Below are positions 14,197 to 23,009 of a stretch of DNA of 64,000 nucleotides, in pieces. Both the position numbers and the translations under genes were made by a program. The notes under the pieces are model-generated. The model saw nothing but the letters and a program-made list of their open reading frames with translations, was not told where the DNA came from and made no database searches. Origin of the DNA: Closterium sp. Naga37s-1 (Eukaryota; Streptophyta; Zygnematophyceae; Desmidiales; Closteriaceae); NCBI GenBank assembly GCA_947471745.1, contig CANJKZ010000142.1:2903501-2967500 (forward strand), in the 5' to 3' direction. Numbering within the stretch: position 1 is the first letter of the stretch; every line of letters begins with the position of its first letter.

Positions 14197-15239
14197 CTAT
14201 ATATATCTCTATATATATCTATATATCTACATATATCAGAGCGGTTTCAGAACGAGCCTGTTTGTGTCGAACCTAAGTGAGGTCGGCACCATGCTCATCT
14301 CTATTTGCACGCTATCGCTAATCTTCTCATCCTGATGGGTGTGTGGTTTATGCGTATGCTGAATCAGGCCTACTCCATTTTTATGAAGAGTGACAATAGG
14401 CTAAATATTTGTCAGATTTTATAACTTTGCCTCTCTTCCCCTCCACGCAGCAGGTGTGGAGCTCCCAAGGGCCAGCAGCAGAGGGAAAGGCGGCAGTGGG
14501 GGCCGAGGGAGGCGAGGGTGGGGGCACAGAGGAGGTGGTGGGGAGGAAGGAGGAGGAGGAGAAGGAAGGGGTGGTCGCAGTGGGGGAGGAGGAGGAGGAA
14601 GGGGTGGAGGAGAGCGAGTTGCGGGATGTGGTGGCACCCATGCCGGTGATTGGGGGGGAAGCACAGGGTGCATGTGGGGGTGGTGCGGAGAGCAGTGGGG
14701 CGGAGTTGAGGGGGGAGGTGGCAGCAGCAGGGTTGGCAGCGGGCAAGGCAAGGCGGCGTGTGCGGTTTGAGGAGGGGGAGAAGGGCCTGCATGGGCTGGC
14801 AGCGCTGAGGCTGCGGCAGCACGTGCCCCCGCGCACACAGGCGGCAGCAGAGGACGGGTCGGTGGGGGGCAGCAAGGGGGGAGGGGCAGAGGCAGGCGTG
14901 GGGTGGGCGGGTGGCAGGGCAAGCGATGGCGGCAGCAGCAGTGCTGGTGGGCTGGCTGGTGGAGGGCTGCTTGGGCGACCTCCCCCATTGGCGCGAGCCA
15001 CTAGTGACTGCTCGTGGGAGATGCGGCGAGTGGCCTTACTGGGGGCACAGCACGGCACTCCACGCGCATCTGCCGCTCACTCGCACCTCAAGTTCTCAGA
15101 CGCCCTGGACCAGCTCGAGCACCAGCTGGGCCAGTCCACCCCCGCACAGCACCAGCAAGAGGAGCACGCCCACCACGCACTCACGGAGGACTTGGTGTCT
15201 GAACTTCCTGATGAAATGGGTCACTCTTATTGTGACTAG
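1..15239 (+). CDS. Tandem-exon repeat protein gene, 3' part, unknown function
   Basis: I do not recognise the family. Eight copies of one exon are present; the first is cut by the window edge and the last carries the stop at 15237-15239. Internal exons are 747 nt (B-D) or 744 nt (E-G), begin after a CAGCAG acceptor and end at CCG|GTGAGC. Both ends are phase 0, so consecutive copies join in frame and would give a protein of repeated ~248-residue modules. Each module has a Glu/Gly-rich N-terminal half, a basic RRRVRFEEGE stretch (an RVxF-like motif, the class that can dock protein phosphatase 1), a Gly/Ser/Ala-rich middle, and a more ordered end with KFSDALDQLEHQLGQS. Coding is supported by exon indels being multiples of three while introns vary freely in poly-T and TA tracts. 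An alternative is that only the last exon is used and the rest are genomic repeats. The gene start lies upstream of the window. Confidence 0.55.
1639..2385 (+). CDS. Repeat exon B
   Basis: 747 nt, 249 codons, phase 0 at both ends. The acceptor is a NAGNAG (CAGCAG), so one extra Gln codon at 1636-1638 is optional. It has the GAESRGAEL variant where later copies have GAESSGAEL. Confidence 0.5.
3516..4262 (+). CDS. Repeat exon C
   Basis: 747 nt, phase 0 at both ends, nearly identical to exon B. The unit spacing B to C is exactly 1877 bp, so this duplication is recent or homogenised. Confidence 0.5.
5393..6139 (+). CDS. Repeat exon D
   Basis: 747 nt, phase 0 at both ends. It is preceded by a type I intron (1130 bp) and followed by a longer type II intron (1558 bp), so it sits at the junction of the two array blocks. 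It already carries the Leu (AAAGLAAGK) and Thr (GQSTP) variants typical of the later block. Confidence 0.5.
6503..6988. repeat. Imperfect foldback (hairpin) element in intron D-E
   Basis: A long inverted repeat. The left arm starts AGTACTTTCGTGCTGCTCGC and the right arm ends with its near-complement GCGAGCAGCACTTCAGTACT. The centre is AACCATGAC-CTCAT-GTCATGGTT at 6724-6746. Arms of about 230 bp match imperfectly along their length. It resembles a foldback-type MITE; no coding capacity is seen. Confidence 0.6.
7698..8441 (+). CDS. Repeat exon E
   Basis: 744 nt, phase 0 at both ends; one Glu codon shorter than A-D in the acidic run. The acceptor is CCTCCACGCAGCAG. Confidence 0.5.
8805..9288. 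repeat. Foldback element copy in intron E-F
   Basis: Near-identical to the copy at 6503-6988 and duplicated along with the array unit rather than inserted independently. Confidence 0.6.
10005..10748 (+). CDS. Repeat exon F
   Basis: 744 nt, phase 0 at both ends. One Ala-to-Val change (TQVAAED) separates it from its neighbours. Confidence 0.5.
11112..11596. repeat. Foldback element copy in intron F-G
   Basis: Near-identical to the other type II copies. Confidence 0.6.
12314..13057 (+). CDS. Repeat exon G
   Basis: 744 nt, phase 0 at both ends. The following intron (1396 bp) is a shortened variant, lacking about 170 bp of the usual type II 5' part. Confidence 0.5.
13243..13720. repeat. Diverged foldback element copy in intron G-H
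   Basis: Same inverted-repeat organisation but with more substitutions than the three upstream copies. Its left end directly abuts sequence missing about 170 bp relative to the other introns, which helps define the element edge. Confidence 0.55.
14454..15239 (+). CDS. Terminal repeat exon H with stop
   Basis: Same module as A-G up to GQSTP, but the segment that elsewhere leads into the GTGAGC donor is replaced by a unique 36-residue tail ending MGHSYCD and a TAG. It is therefore the natural 3' terminal exon, which suggests the upstream copies arose by duplication of an internal exon-intron unit. Confidence 0.55.
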   Translation: MWSSQGPAAEGKAAVGAEGGEGGGTEEVVGRKEEEEKEGVVAVGEEEEEGVEESELRDVVAPMPVIGGEAQGACGGGAESSGAELRGEVAAAGLAAGKARRRVRFEEGEKGLHGLAALRLRQHVPPRTQAAAEDGSVGGSKGGGAEAGVGWAGGRASDGGSSSAGGLAGGGLLGRPPPLARATSDCSWEMRRVALLGAQHGTPRASAAHSHLKFSDALDQLEHQLGQSTPAQHQQEEHAHHALTEDLVSELPDEMGHSYCD

Positions 15240-15743
15240 TTTACGGTAAGCTAATTTATTGCCCTTATTTATCTGGTGCGCAATACGCTGTTCGTTACTC
15301 TGATTCTTTGTCAACTTGAAGGAACATGTGTGCATATAACTCGTGCAAACTCAATCGATATGAGATGCTGATTGGCATATTTGTACTGTGCTTGGAATAG
15401 GGGTGATACATGATAAATGTAAGAAATTGTGTAGAAGTGTTTTTTTTTCACAATTGTGGATTTTATGTTGCGAATCGTTTTGCTGTAGTTGTTCTGAAAC
15501 ACTGGCATGGCAAAACTTTGAACGGAAACAATACTGCTTATTTATTGGCGCCAATGTCATTTGGTATTCAACCGCATTTTCATATACCGTAGAAGGTTTG
15601 CTTTGTGCCTGCTTAGGAATAATACGGTAAATTATAACCAGGGATACATAGATGGACATGGGTTAGGACCAAAGTCAGCTACCGTAGTTTCGCAACATGT
15701 GCTTCGATTCTTCAGTGCTACTCTCGTCTTTGACATGTACAGG
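15240..15743. other. AT-rich spacer between convergent genes
   Basis: About 500 bp between the stop of the tandem-exon gene and the stop of the convergent gene. It should hold both 3' UTRs. Short ORFs on both strands look random; I see no RNA gene or repeat. Confidence 0.5.
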
Positions 15744-18700
15744 CTACGGAAAAACAAGTAAAGCAGATGGAACTCGCTTATCCTTGAAGGAGCTGTAGCC
15801 CTGTTGGTTTGGCCCCATGTCATCATGCACTGCATCCGGGGCCGTTTGTAACGAGTTGGGAGAAACTTGAGCAGCGGCGACTGGGGAAGCAAGTGACATG
15901 CTGGAGCTCGTGGTAGAGGACGCAGTGGATATCACTCTCACTGGTGGCGCAAGAGGCGGCACTTTAAACGCCTCAGTGGGTGATCCCCTTGGTAGCATGG
16001 TTAACGGAGGGGTGACAACAGCAGGTCGTGGCAACAGTGGTAGCGGAGTGGAGGGCGCAGAGAGCACTCTGGGGGAGAACCAATCCATCACCCATCTCGA
16101 CCCACCGCCAGGAGACGTCGGACTTATGAGAGTCGACGTCTGCCCAACAGCACCAGACCCATCAGCAGCAGCCCTCCCATACCTCATGCCATCCCTCATG
16201 CCGTCCTTCATGCCATCCCTCGCACGCGTTCCTTCCCTGGATGCCCCACCCCTTGTGGCACCTTCACCAGCTCTCTCACCCTCGCCACTCCCTGCTCCAC
16301 CCCTTTCCCCTGCATACCTTGGAAACCCGTCCCTTTCCTCACGCGCCCCTCGGCCGCCAGGCCTGCTGCTACTCAAAACTTCCCCACTCGCTCGATCCCT
16401 ACTGGTAACGCCTACCCCAGATGCGCCTCCTCCGCTGCTGCCTGTAGAGAAACTCCCTGCCTGCCAGCCCCCAGCCCCTCCAATCCGGGCCCCTACATTC
16501 GCCTTCTCTCCACTCCTCTCACTCGCGCTGGGCACCCAGCCATTGCCAGAACTCCACGAGCCTGTGGTTCTGGGTCCCACGGTGTCCAGTCTTGCCCCGT
16601 GCTCGCCCATCAAAGCAGCACCCGAGGGACGTGCCACCTGCAGGCGCAGCGACTTGAACTGAGCTAACCTCTGAGATCCCGACTGCAACCTCCCGCTGCT
16701 GCCGCTGCCGCTGCCGCTGCCGCTGCTGCCACCGTTGCTGTTGCTCGTCACAGTGCTCCGCATACTGTTGCTTCTAAATATGTTAAAACTGCCGCTGCTG
16801 CTGCTGCTGTTGCCACCGCCACTGCCACTGCCACCGCCACTGCCATTGCCACTGCCGCTGCCGCTCCAGTCCTCACTCCCATAACTGTTGCTCTCTCTCA
16901 CGCTCGTCGAGCTCCTGCTTCTAGTCATCCCACCATGCCATGAACCACCACCGATCGCGGCACTGCTCGCACCTGCACTAGTAAGCGTTGCAGCACGGCC
17001 ATCCCCAGTGCCATTCACCCCAGTGCCATTCACCGCCTCCTCCGCCACACCGGCCGACACAACTGCTGGCAGCAGCAGTCCGCTAAACGCCCGGCGCCCG
17101 CCCCACGGCCCGCTCCCCTGCCCGCCCGCACCGCTAGCTCCCCCGCCACTGCCACTGCCACCCCGCCTACCGACGCTGCTGGCCCTGTTCTCCTTCTCCG
17201 TGGCAGTCGGCGCGCTGCAGCGATCCTGCACTCCCAGGTCGGCTCTTTGCTGTCGCTCAGCAATAAACGCTTGATTTCTCGCCGCGCCGCTACTAGCGCT
17301 GAACAGTGAAGAAGCAGAAATAGTAACAGAAGCGGAAGAAGCGGAAGAAGCGGAGCTCGCGCCAATGAACTCCGCCATCTGGCTCGCCCAGTCGCTCGTG
17401 AAGGCGGCGGCGGCGAGCGCCGCGTTCGCCGCCGCTTCGTTGCCCTCGCGCTCGCCGCGGCCCTTCCCGCGAAGCGCGGGAAACTCGAATCCCCGCTTGA
17501 CCTTCCCCTCCGCCGGCTTGCCTGTCGGAGATAGAAAGTCTACTAGTGACCACGGCCCCGCTCCCTCTGAAAAGCTGCTGCTGCCGCCGTCGCAACAGCC
17601 GCCTCCGCCTGCTGCTCCCCCTCCTCCGTCGCCGCCGCCGCCGCCGCCCCCGCCGTTGCCGCCGGTACTGCCGTCGTAGGCTGCGAGGAACGTGGATAAT
17701 CTGCGGTCCGCCGCTGCGCGGACTTCGCTGTTCCGCGAGAGGCGCGGGCGGGGCAGTGCCGTGAGCGCGCGGACGAGCTTCCGCGAGGAGGCGGAGATGA
17801 GGCCGCGCGGAGAGATGAGGGGCGCGGCGGAAGCTTGCGTGGGAAGGGACGTAGGGGGGGCTGCCGCGGCGGGAACCCCACCTGTGGGCGCGGCATCGGC
17901 GATGCGACCGACGCTGCTCCGCGTGCGTCGAAGCGAGGCGACGCCGGTAGGTTCGGGAAACGACCCCGCCGGGCTTGTAGGACTAACGGCGGCTATATTC
18001 ATCGTTATATTAGTACTGGTATCAGTATTAGTATCAGATGCATTTGCAGCCGCAGCGAGGTCAAGCAGAGGGGAGGGCGCCGTTAGACTGGCACTTTCGC
18101 CGCCTCCTGACGGCATCGACGACGCTCGAAACAGCCGCGACGCCGCCGCCGCCGCCGCGAACCACGGGTGGCTGGACGCGGCACTCGCGACGCCGCGCGC
18201 CTCGTCGTCCGCGACGCGTTGCGGATCTGCCTTCGCGGAAGAGGTTTTGCGGGATGTAACAGGCGCGAAGCAGCCAACAGCAGCGGCTGGGGGGATCATC
18301 ATCGCACGCATGACGTCATTATCTGACTCCCATACCGAGTCGCCATGCGCAGATCTAACGTCGCCGGTTGGGGATTCATGATGCCGCGTCGCCTTGTTAA
18401 TCCTCGGATCTGGGCTCGGGGCTTCGCGACGCGCCATAACGGATGCGGCACGGGATTCATCCAGACGCCGCGCATTGGTGATCCATTCGAAGTGCAAGGA
18501 ACTTGACGAAGATTCCGCGAATGTGGCCGACGCAGCGCGCGCGAGAGCCGCAGGGCGGAACAGCGCGTACGTCCCGCCCGGCTGCAGAAACTGTTCCCGC
18601 GGAAGGGGCGCGGGAACGCCAGGCTCCCGCAAACGTCTGGACGCGGAGGTGGCGGGGAAAAGGAGGCCCGCGGATGTTCCAGCAGCCGGGGATCCGCCGC

Positions 18701-18977
18701 TACTGCTTGCGGTAGCCGCAGCTGCCGCGACCGGCGGTGGGGTGACATCAGCGGCAGATTGGCGGGAATGGCTGTCTGCTGCAGATGCAGGGCGTGTCGC
18801 CGCTGCTATAGGATCAGCGGCGCTATTTTTGGTAAGTGGTTGGTTGAGCGACGCGAGAGAATGGCAGGGGAAGCCTCTCAAAACGTCTGCAACCTGCAGC
18901 AGCGGCTCGTGATACAAACGAATAGAGCCATCCGGAAGGAGGACTATAACGGGATTGGACGACTCTGCAGCTGGCAT
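15744..18977 (-). CDS. PADRE/DUF4228-like N-terminus, large disordered protein
   Basis: A single open frame of 1077 residues from the ATG at 18977. A GTG lies in frame upstream, but the ATG places the conserved start correctly. Residues 8-43 contain VIVLLPDGSIRLYHEPL and ADVLRGFPCHSLAS. Residues 124-143 read PLPREQFLQPGGTYALFRPA. These resemble the two ends of the plant PADRE domain (a Vxxx-PDG-strand and a 'Lpxxxxlx-PGxxYxLxP' strand), separated here by ~80 Ala/Ser-rich residues. The rest is low complexity, rich in Gly, Ser and Ala, with (CCG/CTG)n-type coding repeats. PADRE proteins of land plants are small and stress-responsive; the remaining ~930 residues have no family I recognise. The PADRE call is a motif-level inference. 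A cryptic intron could exist, but none is needed. Confidence 0.55.
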   Translation of the reverse strand: MPAAESSNPVIVLLPDGSIRLYHEPLLQVADVLRGFPCHSLASLNQPLTKNSAADPIAAATRPASAADSHSRQSAADVTPPPVAAAAATASSSGGSPAAGTSAGLLFPATSASRRLREPGVPAPLPREQFLQPGGTYALFRPAALARAASATFAESSSSSLHFEWITNARRLDESRAASVMARREAPSPDPRINKATRHHESPTGDVRSAHGDSVWESDNDVMRAMMIPPAAAVGCFAPVTSRKTSSAKADPQRVADDEARGVASAASSHPWFAAAAAASRLFRASSMPSGGGESASLTAPSPLLDLAAAANASDTNTDTSTNITMNIAAVSPTSPAGSFPEPTGVASLRRTRSSVGRIADAAPTGGVPAAAAPPTSLPTQASAAPLISPRGLISASSRKLVRALTALPRPRLSRNSEVRAAADRRLSTFLAAYDGSTGGNGGGGGGGGDGGGGAAGGGGCCDGGSSSFSEGAGPWSLVDFLSPTGKPAEGKVKRGFEFPALRGKGRGEREGNEAAANAALAAAAFTSDWASQMAEFIGASSASSASSASVTISASSLFSASSGAARNQAFIAERQQRADLGVQDRCSAPTATEKENRASSVGRRGGSGSGGGASGAGGQGSGPWGGRRAFSGLLLPAVVSAGVAEEAVNGTGVNGTGDGRAATLTSAGASSAAIGGGSWHGGMTRSRSSTSVRESNSYGSEDWSGSGSGNGSGGGSGSGGGNSSSSSGSFNIFRSNSMRSTVTSNSNGGSSGSGSGSGSSGRLQSGSQRLAQFKSLRLQVARPSGAALMGEHGARLDTVGPRTTGSWSSGNGWVPSASERSGEKANVGARIGGAGGWQAGSFSTGSSGGGASGVGVTSRDRASGEVLSSSRPGGRGAREERDGFPRYAGERGGAGSGEGERAGEGATRGGASREGTRARDGMKDGMRDGMRYGRAAADGSGAVGQTSTLISPTSPGGGSRWVMDWFSPRVLSAPSTPLPLLPRPAVVTPPLTMLPRGSPTEAFKVPPLAPPVRVISTASSTTSSSMSLASPVAAAQVSPNSLQTAPDAVHDDMGPNQQGYSSFKDKRVPSALLVFP
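16684..16870. repeat. CCGCTG/CCACTG trinucleotide-rich tract inside CDS
   Basis: Short runs of CTGCCG, CCGCTG and CCACTGCCA units encode Gly/Ser runs on the minus strand. They are likely to vary in length between strains without frame loss. Confidence 0.6.
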
Positions 18978-19091
18978 GCCTACGGCTGATTGTGGGGGCT
19001 GCACGAGGGTGGTGGTCTTTGAAGGTAAGGATGTTCAGTTGCTGAGGCGAGACACATGTGGATCTTGAACGTGAGAGATGGGTTAGACTAA

Positions 19092-19555
19092 GGGCGTGTC
19101 CAGCGCGTACATTTTGGGAATATTAGTACCTTCACACGTTTCCCGGCTCAAAATATCTCACTGTACCAAAAAAACGAATATAAGGCAAGTCGAGTCCGAA
19201 GGAGTGGGCCTTCCAGCGCGCGGACACAACCCTCTGCACACAAATTTCTACAGTTCGTGGAAAACGAGGTAACTGTTTGCCTCGTCTATCATCGCACAGA
19301 AATTCACGCACAAGCGAAAATTCCTCGCTTGAACGAAAATTACTGTAGCGGGCAGGACGCAATGCTGTATCATTGTTCGCGCGTACACTCATTCCAGTAA
19401 CGTGTGTTAGACGATTCGTCGTACGTGCAGCGGGCGTGCCGTTTTGTGTACGGAAGCTGATCTTGTCCAACCTTTTTGTAAAATGCAGTGTTACAAAAGA
19501 AAATGTGGTAACCGAACGGGTTTATGAACTGTAAATTTACGCGCTGGACACGCCC
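19092..19555. mobile_element. PIF/Harbinger (Tourist-like) MITE
   Basis: Perfect 18-bp terminal inverted repeats (GGGCGTGTCCAGCGCGTA at 19092-19109 and its complement at 19538-19555) are flanked by TAA on both sides (19089-19091 and 19556-19558). A 3-bp TWA target duplication with GGG-starting ends is typical of PIF/Harbinger MITEs. It is 464 bp with no transposase, so it is non-autonomous. It lies just upstream of the PADRE-like gene. Confidence 0.75.
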
Positions 19556-19558
19556 TAA

Positions 19559-21200
19559 CTATCACTCTCCTCACCCAACAAGCCTCTTCAGCCTTTTGAT
19601 AGCAAAGCTGGCATGTAGGCTGGCGTTCTGAGAACTGGTGTTGCGAGGAGTGTGATTTGAGAAATGAGCAAGGAGGAGCTGACAAACGACGAGTTTCTTG
19701 CTGTGATTCGATTGATTCCACAGACTATTATTGCAGTTCTCTACAGTCACCTTTTTGTATTGCACAAATATTGGAAAAGCCTCCTCAGTTGAATTTGGGT
19801 GCTGTACAGCAGTGTGCATTACCCCACGAAATACTGTACGTCTCTGCCCACCCTTCCTGACCCGTACAGTATTTTTTCCCGGTCGTGCTGTCCGTTCTCC
19901 ACGACGCGCCAAGATGTCTTTGACCAGGCAAGTGACACTGGACAGACGTTCTTGTACAGTGTACACAACAAATATCGAAAGTCTTCGTGGCTGGATATGT
20001 GGGAGCAGGCACTGAGCAGTGGCTATTGCACTCCGTTTTGGACTTCCCGCTGGCTAGCGCGGCAAGGCACTAGCCTGAACATATCATACAAATGCCTTGT
20101 GAGATTTCGCGAGTTTATAAAAACTAGCAATGGCACCATAGGAAGGGGGTTGATTGGTGAAAACTTGAGTTGCTACTCAAGGACCCGGACATTGTGTTCG
20201 ATGATGTGAATTACCGCGTTCGTCGCAAAGTAGGAATTGAAATTGTTCAGGGTACATGCAGACGGAAAATATATATATTTGGCCTCAGGTGAATCTGTTG
20301 ACCTTGTTTGCTGCCGAGCCGATGTCCTCTGCGCGTCAAACTTCTCGTGCAATTCCGACTGAACTGTCTGTCGCGCGCGTTTTCAACCCATGCGTGCAAC
20401 CTGAGATTTGACGGGCCGTTTCACACCAGCCCAGCAATACTGATACACCCGGTCCACAATATTTTCACTCCGCGACACTGCTTATGTACAATTATTCACC
20501 GTTTATGCCACTCCCTACTTTCACACTATAAGGTAATTCCATGAACCTAAGGCAATTTATTATGTGTCACTTCCTTCATCATAAATTTGGCTGCCATATT
20601 ATTATTAATTAGACCATTTATATTCTCCATTTCTCAAATTTGTATCCATTACACAAGTGTTATATGATATATATTTCAATCTTGTCTTCAACAAATTATA
20701 TTTCTTTTATACATGTTCTATGAGGTCCTTCTTTATTATAATTCTTCTCAAAATCCAGAGGATGAATCCACAAAAGTTGTTCAGATGACACTTGGAATGG
20801 GCCCAATAGATTCCAGACAAGAAAATGAATATCCAGTTCAATGTCGCATAATATAAATAACAGCATTATTATATGCGTCGATACAGCCACCAAGATTGAA
20901 AGTATAATGTGATAACTTAGGTATAGTACGGGTATTGTAAGAATTTGGTACGACATCGTAATATTAACAATAAACCTTGTTACATATACTGTACGTAAGA
21001 ATGAATAAACGAATACATACGAATAAATATGCAATTCGTAACTAGCAATATTCCAATATGGATGCATTCCGTATTCTACAACTGTATTACGGTTAGGATC
21101 TGTATGACAGTAACGTTTTCGATGCTTACATTAACTTGATGTACTGTGTAATTTGTTTAAGATCGGTCAACATTGCGTATCAGGTTCAGAGAGTTTTCAC
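19559..21200. other. Gene-poor, increasingly AT-rich stretch
   Basis: About 1.6 kb in which I can support no gene. Small ORFs on both strands lack recognisable motifs and overlap each other. From about 20500 the DNA is AT-rich up to the truncated end of the Copia-3 remnant. Confidence 0.5.
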
Positions 21201-21204
21201 TTTC

Positions 21205-21563
21205 CACCTCCCCTTTATTGTGTCCGTGGAAACAGTTAGCGGCGGCGATAGCGAGTAGAATCTGCACTAGGGTGTGGCGGCTCACGGGAGCGAAAGTTTT
21301 GATCGAAGTCGATCCCATGGCGCTGATCGTACCCGCGTATGACCCACCTCGCCTTGAAGCGCTCGATAGTTCTGTCGGCGCCAGTTTTCAGATGAAAGAC
21401 CCATTTTCCTGATAGCACCCTCCTCCCCTTCACTGCTGCACGATCGACTAGGACTCAGGTGTCCCATGATTCCAGCGCCCGTAGCTCCGCGTCCATGGCT
21501 GCACGCCACTCCTTGGCATGGGGGCCGGTCAGGGCTTGTGGTGGGTTCTTGTGCTCGACAGCG
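21205..21563 (-). pseudogene. Copia-3 reverse transcriptase, N-terminal fragment
   Basis: The minus-strand translation has LSGKWVFHLKTG, ERFKARWVIRGYDQ and HGIDFDQNF, the canonical start of the copia RT domain (RVT_2). After that the frame shifts and homology ends about 60 bp further on. The YVDD active site is absent, so this is a dead fragment. Confidence 0.8.
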
Positions 21564-21706
21564 TGTCAGAATGTTGTATTTGTCTAGCCTGCAGTGGGGT
21601 ACTATATAGCGAGTACAGCCCAATTAAGGGTTTCCTATATGTACTCAACTGCTTGCTAGTGCAAACCCTCTTTCGTGTTCTATCTTTCTGCCTGCTTATT
21701 CTGACA
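21564..21706 (+). repeat. 5' LTR of non-autonomous element copy 1
   Basis: 143 bp with 7-bp terminal inverted repeats TGTCAGA/TCTGACA; differs from its partner by about one base (TATATAGCG versus TCTATAGCG), so insertion is recent. Confidence 0.9.
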
Positions 21707-21954
21707 TGGTATCAGAGCAGGTCGACCCTCCCTGGTCGATCCTGTGGGTGGGCCCACCCTATGCTTCCGATGTTGTCCTGCCTATCGCGCGCCCCGGGCG
21801 CGCGACGTTTTCTTCCTGCTGCGCACCCTGCGCGCGTGGCGTTTTTTTCTTCCCGGCGCGCGCTCGGGGCGCGCGGCGGTTTTCTGCCCGCCACGCGCTC
21901 GGGGCACGTGGCGGTTTCCTGCCCGCCGCGCGCCCCGGGAGCGCGCGGCGGTTT

Positions 21955-22260
21955 CGTCGCCCGTCGTGGCGCCCCGGAGGCCCGCGCGCTGTCCCCTCCC
22001 GTCGCCCGTCGTGGCGCCCTGGGGGCCCGCGCGTCGCCCCCCTCCCGTCGCCCGTCGTGGCGCCCAGGGGGCCCGCGCGTCGCCCCCTCCCGTCGCCCGT
22101 CGTGGCGCCCTGGGGGCCCGCTTGTCGTCCCCTCCCGTCGCCCGTCGAGGTGCCCCGGGGGCCCGCGCGTCCCCCCCCCCTCCCATCGCCCGTCGAGGCG
22201 CCCCGGGGGCCCGCGCGTCGCCCCCTCCCGTCGCCCGTCGAGGCGCCCCAGGGACCAGCG
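21955..22260. repeat. GC-rich ~46-bp tandem repeats inside element
   Basis: About seven imperfect units built around CGCCCGTCGTGGCGCCC and GGGGGCCCGCGCGTCGCCCC. A CGCCCGTCGTAGCGCC version recurs in the sister element near 55440. Confidence 0.8.
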
Positions 22261-22866
22261 CGCCGCCCCGCTTCCGCTCGCCCGCTACCCGCGCTCCTGC
22301 CCCGTGCTGCCTGTGTTAGGGTTTGGGGGTGGCGAGTATGGGGGTGACGGGTGTGTGCGCCGTCCCCTGCTCCTCCTCCTCCTCCTCCTCCGTCTCCCAC
22401 TGCTGCAGCTGCCGCTGAGGGGGGGTGGATGTGTGGGAGTCGTTGGAGTGGTACTAGGGGGGTGGCGTGTGAGCAGTGCTAGGGGAACAGCAGGGGGTGT
22501 GTGAAAAGGGTGTGGGACAGCTGGGGGAGGTTGAGTGGAGGCAACCGTCTTGTCGTCCGCAGCGCCAGTAGTCCGGAGGCTACAATCTCCGGTAGTCGCC
22601 AGTCGCCCGTGGGTCAGTTGCTCCACCCGCTCGGCGTAGCCGCGAAGCCAGTTACTCCTAAAGTCCGGGCCATTGCTTCGGTAGCCACTGAGCCAGCCGC
22701 TACAGTGTGTCTGCAGCTTCAGCCGTCGCCTCCCATCTACTCGCCCCCACAGTCCCTCCTCCTCCTCACTTGCCCTCTGTGATAGTCTCTAGCTGTGCTT
22801 ATCATTGTGAACTATTGCTCTGCCTGCTTATTGTGCTGATTACACCCCACTTTGGCTATGGGGGTG

Positions 22867-23009
22867 TGTCAGAATGTTGTATTTGTCTAGCCTGCAGTGG
22901 GGTACTCTATAGCGAGTACAGCCCAATTAAGGGTTTCCTATATGTACTCAACTGCTTGCTAGTGCAAACCCTCTTTCGTGTTCTATCTTTCTGCCTGCTT
23001 ATTCTGACA
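22867..23009 (+). repeat. 3' LTR of non-autonomous element copy 1
   Basis: 143 bp partner LTR, followed directly by the CAGCG target duplication. Confidence 0.9.

Larger units (their letters stand above)
5393..14453 (+). repeat. Block of ~2.3-kb tandem units (type II introns)
   Basis: Introns at 6140-7697, 8442-10004, 10749-12313 and 13058-14453 are 1558, 1563, 1565 and 1396 bp. Each carries a ~490-bp foldback repeat, a poly-T tract (7221-7249 in the first), and a TA/TATC microsatellite (7405-7482 in the first; longer in the last, around 14122-14236). Length differences are largely confined to these simple tracts, apart from the deletion in the last intron. Confidence 0.9.
21564..23009 (+). 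mobile_element. Non-autonomous LTR retrotransposon, copy 1
   Basis: Two 143-bp LTRs (21564-21706 and 22867-23009) begin TGTCAGA and end TCTGACA. A PBS, TGGTATCAGAGC, matches initiator-Met tRNA and starts at 21707. A short PPT-like GGCTATGGGGGTG abuts the 3' LTR. The target duplication CAGCG is on both sides. The 1160-bp interior has no protease, integrase or RT; it holds seven or so GC-rich ~46-bp repeats (21955-22260) and a stretch near 22700-22790 closely similar to the interior of the element at 54324-55849. It is inserted in Copia-3 pol. Confidence 0.9.

Noticed and set aside
1571..14988. Long minus-strand Pro/Ser-rich ORFs repeated in each array unit
   Set aside because: They are mirror frames of the GC-rich exons on the plus strand, have no splice signals of their own, and one of them lengthens or shortens depending on intron sequence.
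15898..18912. Several plus-strand ORFs of 100-250 residues
   Set aside because: Antisense frames of the single long minus-strand PADRE-like gene; low complexity and no domain.
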